In this document: one piece after another, positions 1-9,775 of the stretch
Position numbering within the stretch: the stretch's first letter is position 1
Layout of the letters: every line of letters begins with the position of its first letter
NCBI RefSeq assembly: GCF_033958435.1
Contig: NC_134145.1
Location: 37,041,501-37,105,500, forward strand
Reading direction: 5' to 3'
Length of the DNA stretch: 64,000 nt
DNA from: Carettochelys insculpta
Lineage: Eukaryota; Chordata; Testudines; Carettochelyidae
Translations under genes and position numbers: made by a program
Notes under the pieces: model-generated
What the model was told of the DNA's origin: nothing
The model's database searches: none
The model's input: only the letters and a program-made list of their open reading frames with translations

Positions 1-658
1 TGCAGACGAAATTCAAAATAAAATCTGTAAAAGCTCTTAATAGACAAAAAATGCTCACAGAAGTGAAAGACTGATAGTGAATAAAATGTATTTTGCTCTC
101 TGACATTTCACTGAGTAGTTTAATCAATGCATTTAGTATGAGCAAAAGTCTATCCATCATTTGCATCTCTTTCATAATTCACGGAATCTATGAGGAGGAC
201 AGGGTGACAGCATTTGTTTTGATTCTAACAAAACCTGCTCTGGAGGTGGTCTACAAATGGACCTTATGAGAAAGCTTGTATGGAAGAGCCTTGAGGGCCA
301 GGCAGCCTGTTAACCGTTGCTCCACAGACACTTGCCCAAGCATATCACTTCCTGCTCGGGGCAGGAACTATCTGCATGGATGGAGGAATGTGGAGTCACA
401 GCTGGCCAAAACGCAGGTTCACGTTAGTTCTACTGCAGTACTAATTCTACATCTTCCTTGATAAACATAAATTGACTTTATCTGGAAGAGTAAGAATACA
501 AGGAAGTAAAATATAGTGAGAAACAAAGCTACCTATGCACAAAATAAAGCTGTCATTTTCCAGCCAAGCAATACACAATAACAAAGGACCAGAGAATCTA
601 ATGTTTTTAATTAAAGAAAACTGACAAAAGAAAAAATGTGCTTTTGCTACTTTCCTAG
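1..658. other. AT-rich DNA, no gene recognised
   Basis: I see no conserved coding segment, RNA gene or repeat with clear ends here. A pyrimidine-rich tract ending in CTAG at the right edge forms the acceptor of the candidate exon that follows. Confidence 0.5.
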
Positions 659-787
659 ATTTTAGCCAACAAATTCAAACATATATGGACTAGACCAGCA
701 GCTAAGATATATCATCTTATCAGTGGACTATGCTGGTTTATACCAGATGAGGATTTGGTTCATCTAACATGCAGTGCAAGATTAAAG
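659..787 (+). CDS. Candidate internal coding exon, host gene unknown
   Basis: A pyrimidine-rich acceptor (TTTTGCTACTTTCCTAG) precedes a 129-nt segment followed by the donor AAAG|GTAATT. Only one frame is open and it holds exactly 43 codons, so the exon would be phase 0 at both ends. The translation is varied, with three Trp or Cys-rich stretches and a C-terminal IPDEDLVHLTCSARLK, and does not look like simple-sequence translation. I do not recognise the protein. The surroundings are AT-rich and free of obvious transposon. Pseudo-exons of this length are common in introns, so this is a candidate only. Conservation in other turtle genomes or RNA-seq junctions would decide. Confidence 0.3.
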
Positions 788-1493
788 GTAATTATTTTAC
801 TATCATATAAAAGAAAAAAATAAGTTTGTCTCTTGAATTCAACAGTCTTCTCTTGTGAATGCTAAAATATATTCAGTGTTTTTAGAAGATTGCTTGAAAT
901 ACGAGTTTAAGGAAAAAATATTTGTGGTTTCTGCATGGTGAAACTAAATGATATAAATGCTTTCTCCCTTCTTCAGTGTGTGCCAATAAACAATTACAGC
1001 CTCCCCTGCACACGCTCAGCTAGCTGGTTTATGCTCTTTAGGCTGATAATATTTGAGACATCTAAGTAGGAGGCTTTGGTATTTCTGGTGCAGCTGATGA
1101 GAGCTCACCCAGATGAAACCCGCAGCCCTTATCTGTATCCCTCTAATTAGTCCTTGTCAATTTCATGCTCTTATCCTCCTAAGTCAGTTCCACAGAAGCA
1201 GTTTTTGGACTGGTAATTCCACTGACCACCTTTTCCAGCACTAGTGTTGCTGCTACACAAAAGGAATTTATGAACTCTCATTAGAGGGGGTGTAAAAATA
1301 GACCTAGCTCAGAACGATGAAGAAGACAGGAGGGCAAGACTCTTCAGAAGTGCCAAAGGGAGGTACTTAATTCTCATTGAAAGTTCAGCATCTTTTGAAA
1401 ATCCCACTCACTATAAAATGGTTCCAGATATACTGCTTGGATAGGAAAATGAGATTTTTCTTATCCAACTATATATAAAATTAATATGCTTTG
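788..1493. other. Unassigned AT-rich DNA
   Basis: No gene or bounded repeat is recognised. Several acceptor-like tracts occur, but none is followed by an open segment with a donor. Confidence 0.5.
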
Positions 1494-1769
1494 GGGCTGG
1501 GCCTACACTAGAGATTTATGCCCACAGAGTACTATCGACACGAGTGCCGTACAGACACTTCTGTTGACAGAGAGGACTTTTGGTTGCTGGGCATCCCTCT
1601 TTGCAGAGCTGCCATTCCTCTTTCTGGCACCAGAGGGCAGTGCAGTCTGGCAGTTCTCTGTCGACAGAGCAAGTTGTGTGTAGATGCAATCTGTTAACAG
1701 AGGCTCTGTCCAGATTACCCTGTGGACAGTAACTTCTTTTGACAGATGCTTCTAGTGCAGACATAGCCT
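1494..1769. mobile_element. MITE, GTCGACAGA family
   Basis: The left end GGCTGGGCCTACACTAG and the reverse complement of the right end (AGGCTATGTCTGCACTAG) form imperfect terminal inverted repeats. The interior repeats the motif CTGTCGACAGAG and relatives such as GTTGACAGA. Related copies lie at 34,088-34,534 and 58,194-58,441. No transposase is encoded, so this is a non-autonomous DNA transposon. Its superfamily is uncertain; the GTCTACAC-type end resembles the Harbinger elements of this window. Confidence 0.6.
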
Positions 1770-2843
1770 ACCTATTTAGTCACAATATATCTGTTTTTTT
1801 ACAAATAACAGTAGTAACCAACAATCTCTTGGAGTTTGAGGCTGATTCTCTTCCAAAAATGACAGCCAGTTATTTCTGGTGAATCTACAAGTGACTAATA
1901 GAACCTGTCTGGGAACTAGAGTCTTGTCACCATTAGGACAGACATTTTCCAATACAAGGGGTGGATCTCAATTTTTGAGTTAGACTGCAACAAGTTCTTT
2001 CCTCCCTTCCTGTTTCTCCATTTCCTTTTGTCTTCTTTGGTCCTTGTACTAGTGAGATCCTTGCCACAAGGCCATTCTCCATTTTGCTTAGTCAAGGGCT
2101 TTGGTTTCCCATGAGTTAATGTCACTACTACACTTCTTCAGATTGGCTTTCAAGATGGTTTTGAGCACTTTTTTGTCCATCCTTATCCATTGGGGAGGGG
2201 TCTGTTATAAGAACTGTCTGCTTTGGGAGTCAGTTTTCTGGTATTCCAAGAACATGACCAGCCAGCCCAACCAAGTTTTGACTGGGGACAGAACACTGGG
2301 CTGGAGTGTCAGTCATCCCACTTAACTCAGAAGAACTTATGGAAGCATTATTGAACAAATTGTGCAAGAACTTTAAGGCGTCTAGTGTATGTGACCCAGG
2401 TGTTGGAACAGTACACCTTATCCAGGGATAGCAATGGCTTGGTACATGAGAAGTTGGTTTGATTCTTGAAGTCATGATCTTTGAAGACCCATTTTCTCAA
2501 ATGCACAAAAGGTGCATAAGTATACTGAAAGTGGAGTTGAATTTCCTCTTTAACATCAGCCTTCTGCGACAGCTGCAGAGGTAAAGGAAGTGCTTAATGT
2601 TCTCCAGCATTTCTTTATATTTATAATTAACACCAAGTTCAATAACTAGGCTGATATTAAAAATTAATATCATTAGGAAATTGAGCAAATATAAAAATAG
2701 CTATGGATATATTTCACACAAGAGCTTTTGGGCTCCTATAGGCTACACACTAGAAAAATTGATCAGTTTCTATTTATTTTAAATCCTGAGAGGAGGAAAA
2801 AAACCCTCTCTCTCTTTCTCTCACACACACACAAAACCATCTT
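1770..2843. other. Unassigned DNA, possible decayed repeat; CA microsatellite at right edge
   Basis: Parts of 1,920-2,480 look like a decayed antisense LINE, but no diagnostic motif survives. A (TC)n/(CA)n simple repeat lies at about 2,805-2,834, just outside Harbinger copy 1. Confidence 0.3.
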
Positions 2844-3060
2844 GGCTACGTCTACACGTGAAGCCTACATCGAAATAGCTTATTTCGATGTAGCAACATC
2901 GAAATATTCTATTTCGATGAATAACGTCTACACGTCCTCCAGGGCTGGCAACGTCGACGTTCAACTTCGACGTTGCGCAGCACCACATCAAAATAGGTGC
3001 TGCAAGGGAACGTCTACACGCCAAAGTAGCACACATCGAAATAGGGATGCCAGGCACAGC
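2844..3060. repeat. Left subterminal repeat array of Harbinger copy 1
   Basis: The motif ACGTCTACACG occurs three times as direct repeats (near 2,848, 2,926 and 3,010). Between them lie inverted pairs of the TCGAAATAG/CTATTTCGA type and the near-palindrome ACGTCGACGTTCAACTTCG. Arrays of this kind are candidate binding sites for the transposase or the Myb-like partner. Copy 2 keeps the same arrangement at 50,781-51,000. Confidence 0.6.
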
Positions 3061-3201
3061 TGCAGACAGGGTCACAGGGCGGACTAGCGCTTACGGGGCA
3101 ACAGCTAGCCGCTCCCTTAAAGGGCCCCTCCCAGACACACTCAGCCTGCACAGCACGCGGTCTGAGGACCCATAGGCACATAGACCCCGGGCGACGCAGG
3201 C

Positions 3202-4503
3202 ATGGACCCCCAGCAGCAGCAGCCAGAGGTCCACCCAGCCCTCCCGGCAGGAGCAGGGCTCGCCCTGATCCATGCCATGCGGGAGGCAGCTCAGCACCTC
3301 CTTGCTACACCGGAGGAGGAGCTGACTCCAGGGCAGCAGGGCTCAACCCCCAACCCTGCAGCACCCCGCCCCCCCCCCCGCCTCACACGCCGGCGGCTGT
3401 GGAGCTACCCCACCAGCACCGACTGGTGGGAGCAGCTGGTGCTTGAGGAGTGGGGGGACGACCGCTGGCTCAGGAACTTCAGGATGAGCCGGCACACGTT
3501 TATGGAGCTGTGCCAGTGGCTCACCCCCGCACTCAGGCACCAGGACACTGCCATGCGGCGTGCCCTCCCTGTGGAGAAACGGGTCGGCATCGCTGTCTGG
3601 AAGCTGGCCACTCCAGACAGCTACCGATCCGTGGGACAGCAGTTTGGTGTCGGCAAGGCCACCGTCGGGGCTGTCCTCATGGAGGTAAGAGGACACACGG
3701 GGGGAGGGCAGGGGAGGGCAGGGCAGGGCAGGGTCACGCACACCCTGCTCACCCCTCATTGGTGCTCTCCCATGTGCTTTCCCTGCAGGTTGTGCGTGCC
3801 ATCAACGCCATGCTCCTGCACAGGCTTGTGAGGCTGGAGGACCCAGATGCCACAATCGTGGGCTTTGCCACCCTGGGCTTCCCCAATTGCTTCGGGGCTC
3901 TGGATGGGACTCACATCCCCATCCGCGCCCCGCATCACAGTGGAGGACGCTATATCAATCGCAAGGGCTACTATTCTGTGGTCCTCCAGGCCTTGGTGGA
4001 CAGCCGTTTCCAGGACATTTATGTGGGCTGGCCTGGCAGCACCCACGACGCCTGGGTTTTCCAGAACTCGGGCCTGTGCCGACGGCTGGAGGCGGGGACC
4101 CCATGCCCCTCTACGTCATCGCAGATGCGGCGTACCCCCTCCGGCCATGGCTCATGCACCCGTACACGGGCCATCTCTCCACTAGCCAGGAGCGCTTCAA
4201 CCAGCGCCTGAACCACGCGCGCCAGGTGGTGGAGCGCTCATTTGGCCGCCTGAAAGGACGCTAGAGATGTCTCCTGACCCGCCTGGATGCGGGCCCCAAC
4301 AACATCCCCGATTGTGGGTGCCTGCTGCGCCCTGCACAATTTGGTGGAGAGCAAGGGGGAGGCCTTTTTTCCAGGGCTGGGCTGTGGAGGCCGGCAGGAC
4401 CGACATGCAGCCACCCGCTGCCCCCAGTCGGCAGGTGGACCCCGAAGGGACCCGGGTCCGGGAGGCCCTGTGGGCCCACTTCGATGATGAGGCCGTGGGG
4501 TGA
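3202..4503 (+). pseudogene. Harbinger transposase (DDE nuclease, HARBI1-like), broken
   Basis: The family is an RNase H-fold DDE transposase that cuts and rejoins element ends in the nucleus with a Myb-like partner. Exon 1 (3,202-3,684, 161 codons) starts at MDPQQQQPEVHPALP and is open. A 104-nt intron (GTAAGA...CCCTGCAG) follows and exon 2 begins at 3,789 in phase 0. The first catalytic Asp lies in FGALDGTHIP and the second in GSTHDAWVF. Next to CRRLEAG a deletion of roughly 38 nt relative to copy 2 shifts the frame. The third catalytic residue is in RQVVERSFGRLKGR, immediately followed by a TAG (4,262-4,264) where copy 2 encodes Trp. Further small indels follow, and the poly(A) signal seen in copy 2 reads AATGAC here. 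Start and intron were chosen by alignment with copy 2. Confidence 0.85.
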
Positions 4504-4926
4504 ACTCTGCCAGGCCCCCCACTCCCGACCCCTTCCTCCACAACACTCCCTGCCCCAACGCCCACACCATGGAGCACCCAACTGCACCCCCGCCCACTTT
4601 TCCTGGACAAATGACATCACGCACTTGTGGCTGAACTTAAACTGGTTTTTCTTTGAGAACTTTGTTTTTTTGGAACTAGAATTAAAACAAGAACAAACTA
4701 TATACAAGATGTGTGTAACAAAAGTAATGTGTACAAAGAAAACAATAGTAATAAAAAAGTTTGTTCACTAAAAAGAAAACCAGGGATGATAAAGGGGAGA
4801 ACTATTTACATGGGGGGGCGGGGCAAAGGGGGGCACAAAAAAAGAGACCTACAACTGTCCATCAGAGTCCTTTTTTAAAAATCAACTATATACAAGGGGG
4901 GGGGCCACATCCCGGGCCCCTCGCCC

Positions 4927-7009
4927 CTATAGTCCGGCACTGGGGGTGGGCGGCCGGGAGCCCCGCCGCGGCCGCAGCCCTGTCGGGGGCTGGCTGGGGG
5001 CGGGGCGGACCGGAAGATATGCCCGGCGAGTCTCAGGTGGCTCCAGGGGTCCCTCAGCGGTCCAGCCCTCGCTGGTGGATGGCGGGGCAACAGCGGACAG
5101 GACGGCAACAAGCGGAGCAGCAGGTGGTGTGGCGGGCGGAGCAGTCAGGGTGGGCGCTGCGGCGGCCGGCGCGGCATGGGGGGCCAGGTAGTCAACAAGG
5201 CGGTTGAAAGTGTCCATGTAGGCCCCCCATGCCTCTTGGTGCCAGGCCAGCGCCCGCTCCTGCAGGTTGAGGCAGCGTTGCTCCACCCGCAGGCGCTGCT
5301 CCGCCACCTCCAGCTGCCGACGGTGGATGGCCAGCAGCTGGGGGTCCGTTGCCGTCGGCTGGTGGTGGTGCTGGGTCCGACATCTAGCCCGCCGTGGGGC
5401 CGGTCGGTCCTCGGCCGAGGGGCTTGCCTGGAGCGGTGGCCCCGGAGGGGTCTCCGGGACCAATGATGCCTCGCCGGCGCTCTCTTCTGGTCCTTCCGAT
5501 GGTGCAGGTGCAGGACACAAGTGAGGAGGGGGGGAAGAAGAGTGGAGACAGGCGTTAGTGTGGGCCCCGAGCCGTGGCCTTTGTCTCCCCAGCCCTGTGC
5601 TGCAGGTTCCCCATCCCCGTCCCTGGGAGATGCTGCTGTGATGGATGGGGTTCAGGGGTCCCCCTGCACTGCACCCCGTCCCCTGGTGGGAGCGACTCTC
5701 ACTTCACTCAGCAGGGTCTGACAGGAGAGGTTTCTTAGGCCACAGATGTCCAGTTTCTCCCAGGAGTGACAGCACCAGCTGTCAGAAGAGACAGTCCTTC
5801 CAACCCGTCCTGGGGAGAAGACCCCAAGGGGTGCCCCTCTGGGGTGTAGCTTTCCCCCTCCTCAGGCTGGCTGCCTTCCAGCTCTCCCTTCCCCTAGCCT
5901 CTACCTGCGGCCCCCACCCCCCGATTCAAAGCCAGCTCGGCTCCTCCCTCCTCTTTGTCCAGAGCAGAGGTGTCACCTGCCAGCTGTAGCCCCAGGATCA
6001 TCCTTTGCCCCTGGGAGCTATTCGTCTCTTGCTGCTCATATCTAGCCTGAGTCTCCCTTTTGCACTCCCCCCACTCCATCACATGCTGCTGCTGCTGCTG
6101 CTGCGGGTTGTCCCACCCGCTCCTCCCGGGGGCCCCTCGAGGTTCCGCTCCCCCCTGCCCCGGGGATGGGGCATGGCACTGTCGTGCGGGGTGGGGTGGG
6201 GGGCAGGGGCTGATGCACTGCTGTGAGGGACATGGCCCTGCTGTCCTTGGGGCCATGGCCATGTGAGCATGTGGGGGGCCCTGGACACATATCTATTACC
6301 CCCGCCCCTCAAGCCCAGGGGTGTACACCAGAGGGCGGTACATACCTGTCGGTCCACTCCCACGGTCCGGAGATCCTCGGGGGGCGGAGGCCCGGCTGCT
6401 GCTCCGGGATGGCAGGAGGAGGATCTGCAGCCCGGATTCTGCGGAGGAGGAGCCCCCCTCTTCCTCCTCCTCCTCCTCCTGCCGCGATGGCCCGGGGGTG
6501 GGCTCCGGGGGGGGCCCCTGGGGTGCGGGGCTTAACTCCGGGGCGGACTCCGGCTGAACGGCCTGCTGGGGCTTGTCGGCCGAAGTATCAAGGGTGGCTG
6601 GAGGGGAGGAGGTGTGCCGGGGGCCCAGGATGTCCCTGAGCTCCCTGTAAAAGGGGAAAGTGACGGGGGGAGCCCCAGATCGGCCGGCCGCATCCCGGGC
6701 CCGGGCGTAACCCTGCCGCAGCTCCTTAACCTTACTCCTGACGTGGTCAAGAGTGCGGGCAGGATGACCCCGGGCGGCCAGGCCCACGGACAGCCGAGCG
6801 AACGCATCCGCGTTCCGCCTCTTGCTCCCCATTACCTGGAGCACCTCCTCCTCACTCCAGAGCCCCAGCAGGTCCCGCAGCTCGGCCTCCGTCCAGGAGG
6901 GGCCCCGCTGCCGCTTCCCAGCCTGGCTGCTGGGCTGGCTGGCCTGGCTGCTTTGGCTCCCCTGGGGGGGGCTCCCCTGGGGGCGCTGGGGGGGCTGCCG
7001 GGCAGCCAT
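4927..7009 (-). pseudogene. Harbinger Myb/SANT-like DNA-binding protein, two open exons, damaged acceptor
   Basis: In this superfamily a Myb-like protein binds subterminal DNA and helps bring the transposase to the nucleus. Exon 1 (7,009 down to 6,346) starts at MAARQPPQRPQ. Its trihelix/SANT-like domain begins PSWTEAELRDLLGLWSEEE and includes the TLDHVRSKVKELRQGYARA segment; a polyglutamate run follows. The exon ends at a good donor, GACAG|GTATGT. Exon 2 (about 5,507 down to 4,927) is open, begins APSEGPE and holds a likely coiled coil around LLAIHRRQLEVAEQRLRVE. The phases fit (one nucleotide carried over), but the acceptor that reads CCGCAG in copy 2 reads CTGCAC here. Splicing at this site should fail, although both exons are open. 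A different acceptor could be used. Confidence 0.75.
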
Positions 7010-7221
7010 GGCAGGTGCTGGCCCTGTTCTGGGTGGCTGAGGGACGTGCAGGCTGGCCGCGTGTCTAGGCTGCTGCCTGCACGTTCCCCCAGCTTCCTGC
7101 ACAGGAAGAGAGGGGGAGGGGACCTTTAAGGGGCCACTCCACGTGGCCACCATTGAGCTGAGGGACTGGAGAGAGCGTCTCTCAACCCCTCAGCTGATGG
7201 CCGCCATGGAGGACCCTGCAA

Positions 7222-7445
7222 TTTCGACGTTGCGGGACGCGCAACGACTACACGGTCCCTACTTCGACGTTGAACGTCGAAGTAGGGCGCTATTCCTATC
7301 TCCTGATGAGGATAGCGGCTTCGACGTCTCGCCGCCTAACGTCGAAGTTAACTTCGAAATAGCGCCCGACACGTGTAGCCGTGACGGGCGCTATTTCGAA
7401 GTTAGTGCCGCTACTTTGAAGTAGTGTGCACGTGTAGACACGGCT
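7222..7445. repeat. Right subterminal palindromic array of Harbinger copy 1
   Basis: It contains the hairpin CTACTTCGACGTTGAACGTCGAAGTAG (near 7,259-7,285), the motif GTTAACTTCGAAATAGCGCC, its partner GGCGCTATTTCGAAGTTA, and two ACGTGTAG copies before the terminal repeat. It mirrors the left array in motif type. Confidence 0.55.
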
Positions 7446-7939
7446 CTTGTGTGCTTGAGTAGCTGCAGTTTGGATTAATTACTGTTTTGTTGTTAGACAA
7501 TTCAAGTTTTAAATCACTAGAATTCTACTCTGAAGTTTGCAATGATAATATCTGTGAAAGTTAGTGCTGTTTTTAACTCCTCCAGGCACTGCAGCACCTG
7601 GCAAAGCCATAGGGAAGGAATCATGGATCCTTCTGAAAATTACTGCCACAGCTGTCAACCCAGAAGGATGTATATACTGACTTATACCAGCAAACAGAAT
7701 TGTACAGACTCTCATTCTGTCCTCGCAACTATCAAAAGCACTAGGAAATCTGTGACACCCATAGAACTTATCACATGCAAAAGAATATCACAGTGCAGAG
7801 GTTCTGAAACGTGACAGCAAAACTTATTACATAACCACAGCAGGGAGAACCAAAGTTTGAGCCCTCCTGGACCACTGTACCCATGGTTGTAAGGAGGGAA
7901 AAGCTGAAGAGCTTCAGTGTCAGGCAGGGGACTGGTAAC
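7446..7939. other. Unassigned DNA with a possible hAT scrap
   Basis: No gene is recognised. The stretch from about 7,795 (GCAGAGGTTCTGAAACGTG) has the look of a decayed hAT end, but no matching right end or target duplication is visible. Confidence 0.3.
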
Positions 7940-8232
7940 TCTGCCTACATCTACACTACCAGATAAATTCAATTTTATTAAAGTTGATTTTATAACTCTT
8001 GGATTTATAAATTTGCTTTTGAGTATCCTTATGTCCCACAAGGTCTACACAAAGGTGAGTTAGTACTACCACACTAGAGTGGCCAAACATCAACTGTTGC
8101 AGCAGTGTATTATGGGAACCTATCCCACAGTTCTCTCAGGCCCGCATTCTGCGCCCTCTTCCTGGACCCAACCGCACCCCCACTGCTGGCAGTGCTCACC
8201 CTGTGCCTGGTTCCCAGGTCCCTGAAGCTTGT

Positions 8233-8466
8233 GGGAGCTGGGAAATTGACCAGTGCTGCTGAGCCTGGCTCGCAGGAGCCGAGAGACAGGTGCAGCAGGG
8301 AGCCTGGTGCTTCACTGGTCAGTTTCCCAGCTTCTGAGAGTGGCAGGGAGCCGGGAGCCAGGTGCACCAGCAGCATGAGTTTCTCAGCTCCCAACCACTT
8401 GCAGGAGCTGGGAAACTGACCAGGTCTGCTGCACTGGTCAGTGTCCCAGCTCCTGAGAGTGGCAGG
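8233..8466. repeat. Alternating inverted repeat inside the 7.9-kb element
   Basis: The unit GAGCTGGGAAACTGACCAG occurs at about 8,235 and 8,405, and its reverse complement CTGGTCAGTTTCCCAGCT at about 8,315 and 8,434. The inverted copies are followed by TCTGAGAGTGGCAGG or TCCTGAGAGTGGCAGG. This gives two potential stem-loops in tandem. Confidence 0.7.
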
Positions 8467-8509
8467 CAGCCAGATGCAGCAGCATGAGTCAGCCTCTGGA
8501 GGCTAATGA

Positions 8510-8524
8510 ATTCAATTCAAAGAT
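8510..8524. repeat. Target-site duplication, left copy
   Basis: ATTCAATTCAAAGAT is repeated exactly at 9,031-9,045, on the other side of the palindromic insertion. Confidence 0.85.
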
Positions 8525-9030
8525 CAAAACAAAAAGCAGTCAAGTAGCACTTTAAAGACTAGCAAAATGGTTTATTAGGTGAGCTTTCGTGGGACAGACC
8601 CACTTCTTCAGACCATAGCCAGACCAGAACAGACTCAATATTTAAGGCACAGAGAACCAAAAACAGTAAGCAAGGAGGACAAATCAGAAAAAGATAATCA
8701 AGGTGAGCAAATCAGAGAGTGGAGGGGTGGGGGGGAAGGTCAAGAATTAGATTGAGCCAAGCCAAGGTCAATTCTTGACCTTCCCCCCCACCCCTCCACT
8801 CTCTGATTTGCTCACCTTGATTATCTTTTTCTGATTTGTCCTCCTTGCTTACTGTTTTTGGTTCTCTGTGCCTTAAATATTGAGTCTGTTCTGGTCTGGC
8901 TATGGTCTGAAGAAGTGGGTCTGTCCCACGGAAGCTCACCTAATAAACCATTTTGCTAGTCTTTAAAGTGCTCCTTGACTGCTTTTTGTTTTGATAGGGT
9001 ATAGACTAGCACCGCTTCCTCTTTGTTACT
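8525..9030. mobile_element. Palindromic retroelement insertion, probably Penelope-like
   Basis: Two copies of one sequence lie head to head as arms of about 220 nt: 8,528-8,755 on the minus strand and 8,760-9,000 on the plus strand. They share the 3' segment CTAGTCTTTAAAGTGCT...GACTGCTTTTTGTTTTGAT. The right arm continues about 30 nt further, to ACTAGCACCGCTTCC. A perfect 15-bp target duplication flanks the pair, so both arms arrived in one insertion. The tail type and inverted-dimer structure suggest a Penelope-like element; the family name is inference. Confidence 0.7.
8565..8620 (-). ncRNA. Hammerhead-ribozyme-like motif (minus-strand arm)
   Basis: On the minus strand the order is ATGGT, CTGAAGA, a stem GTGGG-TCTGT-CCCAC, GAAA, then ACCAT downstream. 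CTGAAGA and GAAA match the two invariant hammerhead core strands (CUGANGA and GAAA), GTGGG/CCCAC would be stem II, and ATGGT/ACCAT could pair as stem I. Stem III and the UH cleavage position are not convincing. In the plus-strand arm (8,902-8,960) GAAA reads GGAA, which would destroy the core. Hammerhead motifs are known from Penelope-like elements; activity here is not shown. Confidence 0.4.
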
Positions 9031-9045
9031 ATTCAATTCAAAGAT
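9031..9045. repeat. Target-site duplication, right copy
   Basis: This is an exact second copy of ATTCAATTCAAAGAT (8,510-8,524). Confidence 0.85.
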
Positions 9046-9230
9046 GTGACACTTCCACACTAGCCTTCATTAGAACTGTTACATTCAAACTTGATGCTAC
9101 ACCCACTCAGTTCTGATGATATCAGTGCTCCCTAAATCAAGCTAAAGGTGTTTACAGTGAAGAAGTCACTTGGTACAATCGAGCTAACTGCCTTAAATTC
9201 AGATTTATCTCATAATGTAGATACAGCCTG

Positions 9231-9440
9231 AGTCCCACGATGAAGAGATGAAGCCCTTGGGCTTTGGATTTAGCATTGGGAGGTGGGACTCAGCCTTCGA
9301 CTCTGGCCCTGCGTAGTGATGCTCAAGCTTCATTCCCATGCTCTAGCAAGCCTAGCACCAGCCCCGGGTGACCCCATTAAAATGGGATTGCAACCCACTC
9401 TGCGGTCCCAAACCACACGTTGAGAACCACTTTCATAATG
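9231..9440 (-). mobile_element. hAT-like fragment, tentative
   Basis: Read on the minus strand the segment begins AAAGTGGTTCTCAACGTGTGG, similar to the CAGTGGTTCTCAA ends of many vertebrate hAT elements. It continues through TTTAATGGGGTCACCCGGGG. The opposite end and the 8-bp duplication are not clear. Confidence 0.3.
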
Positions 9441-9499
9441 CATTGCACTGACACAGCTCAAACTTTCAAGGCAGGCGTAATCTATTTTTTGTCAAGATC

Positions 9500-9775
9500 A
9501 TCAATTCTTGATCAAAATATATCTATGGATACTCACTTTGTATCTGTGGGTATCTGCATCCATGGATGTAAATGCAAATATCCATGGCTCATTTTTGTGG
9601 ATGTGGATAAAAATTTTATATCTAGAACTCTGCAAATTTGTGGGTATCCACTTTATATTGGTGGGTATCCATATCCAGGGATGTGGATGCGGATATTCAC
9701 AGATCGTCTTTGTGCATGCAAATGTGGATGTGGATATAAATTTTGTATCTGCATGGGGTCTAAAAATATAACTAA
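9500..9775. repeat. GGATATCCATGGATG-type interspersed repeat
   Basis: A degenerate GTGGATGTGGATA / TATCCATATCCA pattern recurs on both strands through this segment. It ends TTTTGTATCTGCATGGGGTCT. A shorter relative at 32,165-32,235 ends TTTGTATCTGTGTAGGGCTCT, which shows an interspersed family rather than a local expansion. The class is unknown. Confidence 0.5.

Larger units (their letters stand above)
2844..7445 (+). mobile_element. PIF/Harbinger DNA transposon, copy 1 (full length)
   Basis: The element is about 4.6 kb. Its ends, GGCTACGTCTACACGTG on the left and CACGTGTAGACACGGCT on the right, are inverted repeats differing at a few positions, and both flanks carry CTT, a possible 3-bp target duplication as expected for the superfamily. 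It holds the two typical genes: a HARBI1-like nuclease on the plus strand and a Myb/SANT-like protein on the minus strand, converging in the middle. Both ends carry palindromic TCGAAATAG and ACGTCTACACG arrays. The transposase gene is broken (see its entry), so this copy is not autonomous, though it could be moved in trans. Confidence 0.85.
7940..9230. mobile_element. Non-autonomous DNA transposon, split by a later insertion
   Basis: The left end CTGCCTACATCTACACTACC and the right end (reverse complement CTCAGGCTGTATCTACATTAT) form imperfect inverted repeats. The left 200 nt and the segment TCTGGAGGCTAA match a second copy at 62,263-64,000. The interior differs between the two copies. A probable Penelope-like insertion occupies 8,525-9,030. 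No coding capacity is visible. Confidence 0.5.

Noticed and set aside
1916..2480. A LINE reverse transcriptase remnant on the minus strand
   Set aside because: The DNA has the feel of antisense LINE sequence, but I could not point to a single RT or endonuclease motif.
4197..4707. Several 130-150 codon frames on the minus strand of Harbinger copy 1
   Set aside because: They are GC-rich shadows of the transposase coding sequence with no family motifs; the same applies to 3,343-3,759 and to the antisense frames in copy 2.
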